This document shows, one piece after another, positions 23,178-26,278 of a stretch of 26,278 bases of DNA. A program made the translations under genes and the position numbers. The DNA lies in contig DATKMG010000523.1 in NCBI GenBank assembly GCA_035541995.1, positions 1-26,278 of the forward strand, in the 5' to 3' direction. Each line of letters opens with the position of its first letter. Position 1 is the stretch's first letter. The notes under the pieces were generated by a model. The model was not told where the DNA came from. It searched no databases and saw only the letters and a program-made list of their open reading frames with translations. Source of the stretch: DATKMG01 sp035541995 (GTDB lineage: Bacteria; Acidobacteriota; Terriglobia; Versatilivoradales; Versatilivoraceae).

Positions 23178-25325
23178 ATGAAATCCAAAGAGAAGTCGGA
23201 GCTGGGCACAAGAATACTGTTGGCTATGAACGTCCTTTGTGGGCTAGCCCTGGTACTCTGGCTAGGCTTCTGGCTGTGGCACGATCGATCGGCAGCTGGA
23301 GCCCCGCAATCAATTCAAGCTCCCTTGCCAATAAGTATGTCCCGACGAGCCAAGGCCTACCTTGACCTTTTTGACAGCGAGCTGGAGCAGACAGAAAAGG
23401 ATGCCAGGATCATGGCATCCTTGGTCAACAATGTCTTCTCTAATCCTGAGAGTTATCGGCTGCCCCCTCAGCCTGGAGAGTATGACCACGATGACCTGCT
23501 TGGGCTTTACGGTCCCACCAAGAACGACGGTAATGCCACTCTACTCCTAAGTGCTGCTGTAACCCTGAGCCCTGAGATTCTCCACGATTTTCGATTGGCT
23601 GAATATCTGTCACCCACATTCAAGTCCCTCATCGATGCCCATTCGCAATATCGTTCCATAACCCTCTTCACGACAGATTCTTTGATTTGCAGTTTTCCAT
23701 GGTTTGACTATCACCTGAGAGTGAAAGAAGGGTTACTCAGACCTGATTTCAAGGTTACAGATTTCCCGTACGTTGCCAAAGCCGCTCCGGACCAGAACCC
23801 TAAAGGCAGAGCGATATGGACTCTTCCGTCCGGGGCTGGCAGTGCGTCTCACAGGGTTGCATACTGCTCGGTCCCGTCTTATGTCAATGAATTGTATAAG
23901 GGTGTTGTGGCGATTGAGTTCAGTCTCGATCAAGCCATCTCGCCCTTGATGGAAAGAGCCCAAGAGCCTGATGAACTCGCCCTTATACTTGACGGCCAGG
24001 GGCTTATTCTAGGAATGAATTCGCCTCTCCAAATCCGCTTCCTCCAGCACGGAGGCGGCTCCGTGCCCGGTGATTTGAAGGGGTTCCTTCAGCGCGCGCC
24101 GGCCGATATTCAGCCGGTTCTGAAAAAGATCGCCAGTCAAGATGATGCCCTTGTTTGGGAAGCAGGATGGGCATTGAAGGGTTTCCCGGTAACGAGGATC
24201 CCGGTTCGCCTCCTGTTGCTTCGCCCTGTAACCAGTGCTACAACCTCGGCGACGCTCACTGGATGGAACTCCCAGAGTCTCAGGTTGCTATGCGGAATGG
24301 GTTTGATGCTTTCCCTGATATTAATTAATGCGGTGTGGATCTATAGGTCCCGGATGCGGATGGAATCGGCTTCCCGCCAGCTAGGCCAAGCATTCTCAGC
24401 CCTTGCCAGTCTGGACCTGGAGTCGGCAAGCATCCCAAACCCTCAGGGCATTTGGAGGGATTTGCTCAACGAGTTTAATGATTCCCTGCAAGCTATCCAA
24501 AAGGGTTTAAGCACATTGCCTCTCGATAAGAGCCGACGACCGCCTCTCGAAGGGGATCCAGTACCAATATCTGCTCACATAGAGGCAGTTTCACAAAAGG
24601 CTCGGATTCTCGGGGTCTTTTCGGCGGACGATTCGATGGAGTCCGCGCTCCAGAAACTAAGCGAGTCACTGCGGGAGATTTTCTCCACTACCAGTTCCGG
24701 GGTGCTCTTCCCTTTTGCAGACGACCAATGCTTCAAAGGCCAGATATTTGGTCGGGCCCTCTCGAACGGCTCGCCACGAGTCCTGACTGCAGAGATTGGT
24801 CAAAGCAGCCCGTTAGGAAGCCTTTTGAGAGAACAGGAATATCTGATTATCAATACCCAGGAAGCCTTGCCGCAAAATGAGCAGTGGCTAAAAGCAGGTG
24901 AGATCAAGAACCTATTCCTTCAGTCATTAAGCGACCAACAGCAGAAGAAGGTCGGAGTGCTTGTCCTGGCCAACAAGGATTCAGACTTCGGACCCTGGGA
25001 CCAGGAGCGGGTCGGAATCCTCCAGGATGCCGTCTCAAAAGTCCTCACCAATCTCCTTCAATGTGAGGGTTACCGCAAGGTCGACTCGTTGCGACGACAA
25101 TACTGCCGCGAGTTATTCGGGTTGTTGGAGGACCCATTAAACCACATCAAAGCTGAAGTGCAATCCATCTTTTCAAGGTTAGGGAAATTAACACCATATT
25201 ACAAAGAGCATTGCGAGCAGATCCTGTTCGAAGTAGGCAGGCTTTATGAGATAGCTCATGAGGCGAGTTCTCTTGAAGGTTTCTCTCAAGATAGCCGACG
25301 AGATAAAGGCTTCCCCGATTCCTGA
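23178..25325 (+). CDS. Membrane sensor protein (Cache-like/GAF) with degenerate, truncated kinase core
   Basis: This 715-residue protein has two membrane segments (~12-34 and ~367-391) enclosing a ~330-residue outer domain. That domain begins with a helix ('AKAYLDLFDSELEQTEKDAR') and continues with alternating strands, suggesting a double-Cache (PDC) sensor. After the second segment come a short helical HAMP-like linker, a GAF domain (~480-632) and a helical stretch. The last, 'LFGLLEDPLNHIKAEVQSIF', aligns with the HisKA H-box pattern H-E-L-R-x-P-L-x-x-I-K. Gly648 stands where the phosphoacceptor histidine should be. No HATPase domain follows before the stop, and only 166 bases remain before the next gene. 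It is therefore probably not an active kinase, but a signal-input or dimerisation partner, or a decayed kinase. The ATG at 23178 has only a weak CAAGG site. Confidence 0.7.
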   Translation: MKSKEKSELGTRILLAMNVLCGLALVLWLGFWLWHDRSAAGAPQSIQAPLPISMSRRAKAYLDLFDSELEQTEKDARIMASLVNNVFSNPESYRLPPQPGEYDHDDLLGLYGPTKNDGNATLLLSAAVTLSPEILHDFRLAEYLSPTFKSLIDAHSQYRSITLFTTDSLICSFPWFDYHLRVKEGLLRPDFKVTDFPYVAKAAPDQNPKGRAIWTLPSGAGSASHRVAYCSVPSYVNELYKGVVAIEFSLDQAISPLMERAQEPDELALILDGQGLILGMNSPLQIRFLQHGGGSVPGDLKGFLQRAPADIQPVLKKIASQDDALVWEAGWALKGFPVTRIPVRLLLLRPVTSATTSATLTGWNSQSLRLLCGMGLMLSLILINAVWIYRSRMRMESASRQLGQAFSALASLDLESASIPNPQGIWRDLLNEFNDSLQAIQKGLSTLPLDKSRRPPLEGDPVPISAHIEAVSQKARILGVFSADDSMESALQKLSESLREIFSTTSSGVLFPFADDQCFKGQIFGRALSNGSPRVLTAEIGQSSPLGSLLREQEYLIINTQEALPQNEQWLKAGEIKNLFLQSLSDQQQKKVGVLVLANKDSDFGPWDQERVGILQDAVSKVLTNLLQCEGYRKVDSLRRQYCRELFGLLEDPLNHIKAEVQSIFSRLGKLTPYYKEHCEQILFEVGRLYEIAHEASSLEGFSQDSRRDKGFPDS

Positions 25326-25491
25326 AAGCATTGTCGGCCTACGGGCGATGCACCTCCCGAAGGAATTCCCCTTTATTTTAGAACCAATTCGAGGTAAGTT
25401 CTTGAACGCATCAAGTGGTCCCAGCGTTCTTTTCGGATTTCCCGACACCTATTCTCAGCAGCCCTGGCTCGTCTGAATTCGGAGTGGGAAA
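25326..25491. other. Short gap after the degenerate sensor
   Basis: A second frame (25258-25476) overlaps the 3' end of the sensor gene and is open through this gap for 72 codons. It does not encode HATPase motifs and has no ribosome site, so I do not call it. The methyltransferase ribosome site (GGAGTGGGA) is at the end of the gap. Confidence 0.4.
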
Positions 25492-26238
25492 ATGGCTTGG
25501 TACGAGGATTTGTTTAACAAGGATTATGACCGGGTGTATTTTCGAACATTCACAGCCGACCGCACTTCATCGGAAGTGGATTTCATTGTCTCAGTCGCAC
25601 GAATCCCGCCCAACGGCCAGGTATTTGACGTTGCCTGTGGACATGGAAGGCACGCTCTGGAACTGGCTAAAAGGGGGTTCCAGGTCGTGGGCTTGGATCT
25701 CTCCCCGCGGTTCATCGAAATGGCGCGGCAGGGCGCTCGCGATGCTCAACTAAGCAACATTGAATTCCTGGTGGGGGACATGAGGGAAAGCTATTTCGTA
25801 AATCGCTTCGATGTTGCCTTTTCCTACTTCACTAGCTTTGGCTACTTCTTGGATGAAGAAAATCTAAAGGTCCTTGAGAACGTTGCCCAATCCTTGGTGA
25901 AGGGTGGAACATTCCTACTGGAAACAGTCAATCGGGATTGGACAATACACAAGATTGAATCCCAGCCTCGTCGTTGGGAGGAGGCGGATCCGGACTTTTT
26001 TACTTTGGAAGACGTGAGCTTCAATGCCCATACTTCGAGAATCCATACACAGCGCATCATCCTGGAAAAAGAGCAGCGCCGCACCATGGAGTACGACATC
26101 AAACTCTACACTCATGCTGAGATGGAAGACTTGCTGGAGAAGGTCGGGCTCAAGGTCATAGCCACCTACGGGGGCAAGGACCTTTCTCCATATTCGGTCT
26201 CTAGTCCCAGGATGGCGATTGTAAGCATGAAACAATAA
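25492..26238 (+). CDS. Class I SAM-dependent methyltransferase
   Basis: The 248-residue protein has the Rossmann-type methyltransferase fold. Motif I is 'VFDVACGHGRHALELAKRG' (~44-62), followed by the acidic end of strand 2 'VVGLDLS' (~65-71), then 'EFLVGDMRE' (motif II region), 'FDVAFSYFTSFGYF' and 'LVKGGTFLLETVNRD'. The ATG has GGAGTGGGA a few bases upstream. The N-terminal 'WYEDLFNKDYDRVYF' is shared by a group of small-molecule-type methyltransferases of unknown substrate. The C-terminal half ('RIHTQRIILEKEQRRTMEYD', 'LYTHAEMEDLLEKVGLKVI') is also typical of that group. It follows the degenerate sensor by 166 bases and precedes another probable gene at 26247. The substrate cannot be told. 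Confidence 0.88.
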   Translation: MAWYEDLFNKDYDRVYFRTFTADRTSSEVDFIVSVARIPPNGQVFDVACGHGRHALELAKRGFQVVGLDLSPRFIEMARQGARDAQLSNIEFLVGDMRESYFVNRFDVAFSYFTSFGYFLDEENLKVLENVAQSLVKGGTFLLETVNRDWTIHKIESQPRRWEEADPDFFTLEDVSFNAHTSRIHTQRIILEKEQRRTMEYDIKLYTHAEMEDLLEKVGLKVIATYGGKDLSPYSVSSPRMAIVSMKQ

Positions 26239-26246
26239 AGGTTGGC

Positions 26247-26278
26247 ATGGGCCTTAGAAGTCGCTTGATTTTGATCTT
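26247..26278 (+). CDS. Probable start of another gene (3'-truncated by window end)
   Basis: ATG at 26247 follows AAAGG at 4-5 bases, and the frame reads MGLRSRLILI to the window edge. A short basic start running into hydrophobic residues looks like the beginning of a membrane protein or signal peptide, and such starts are common in sensor kinases. Only ten codons are visible, so the identity is open. Confidence 0.35.
   Translation, partial: MGLRSRLILI

Noticed and set aside
25258..25476. 72-codon frame overlapping the end of the degenerate sensor, considered as a frameshifted kinase C-terminus
   Set aside because: It has none of the N, G1, F or G2 motifs of a HATPase domain and is too short to hold one.

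Overview
The window looks like ordinary chromosome of a Gram-negative, outer-membrane-bearing bacterium, most probably an Acidobacteriota (or a close relative known from metagenomes). The pointers are a GWxTD-domain protein tail, an outer-membrane protein with an N-terminal carboxypeptidase-regulatory-like domain, a secreted protein built of about six such domains, an S21/zinc-ribbon pair, a heptosyltransferase-type GT9 enzyme, and a GldA/GldF/GldG/DUF4340 export-type operon. The lineage is inferred from gene content only. I see no rRNA, tRNA, CRISPR array, insertion sequence, integrase or phage gene. Base composition looks even by eye.

Layout. (1) 1-2228: tail of a GWxTD protein, then a predicted outer-membrane beta-barrel protein. 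(2) 2229-6716: a near-consensus sigma-54 promoter, then a PDZ/polytopic-membrane/GAF/PAS histidine kinase overlapping an NtrC-type sigma-54 activator. The activator may drive its own operon. (3) 6931-8007: phosphotransacetylase, closed by a strong two-way hairpin terminator. (4) 8033-8706, minus strand: ribosomal protein S21 and a four-CxxC zinc-ribbon protein, with a clear sigma-70-type promoter. (5) 8838-12661: ADP-glucose pyrophosphorylase, enolase, an inverted heptad-repeat hairpin and a GT9 glycosyltransferase. (6) 12901-13557: a membrane-anchored lytic transglycosylase with a C2H2-like cysteine/histidine cluster before its membrane segment. (7) 13960-15837, minus strand: the multi-domain secreted protein. 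(8) 16187-17786: an ECF promoter, an ECF sigma factor, its zinc-finger anti-sigma factor and a terminator-like hairpin. (9) 17923-22862: ABC ATPase, permease, GldG-like protein, DUF4340 protein and a 56-residue Trm112-like protein. (10) 23178-26278: a sensor protein whose kinase core is degenerate and truncated, a SAM-dependent methyltransferase, and the probable start of one more gene.

How they work together. Two regulatory units carry promoters matching the specificity of their own products: sigma-54 for the NtrC-type pair and ECF type for the sigma/anti-sigma pair. This suggests positive autoregulation of both. The metabolic genes (pta, glgC, eno) link glycolysis, acetyl-phosphate and glycogen. 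Much of the rest concerns the envelope: barrel protein, GT9, lytic transglycosylase, envelope-stress sigma factor and Gld-type transporter. I did not find a clearly new defence or biosynthetic system. The best leads are the sensor with the degenerate kinase core, the anti-sigma factor with a TonB-C-like outer domain, the transglycosylase with a cytoplasmic metal-site-like motif, and the two autoregulatory promoters.
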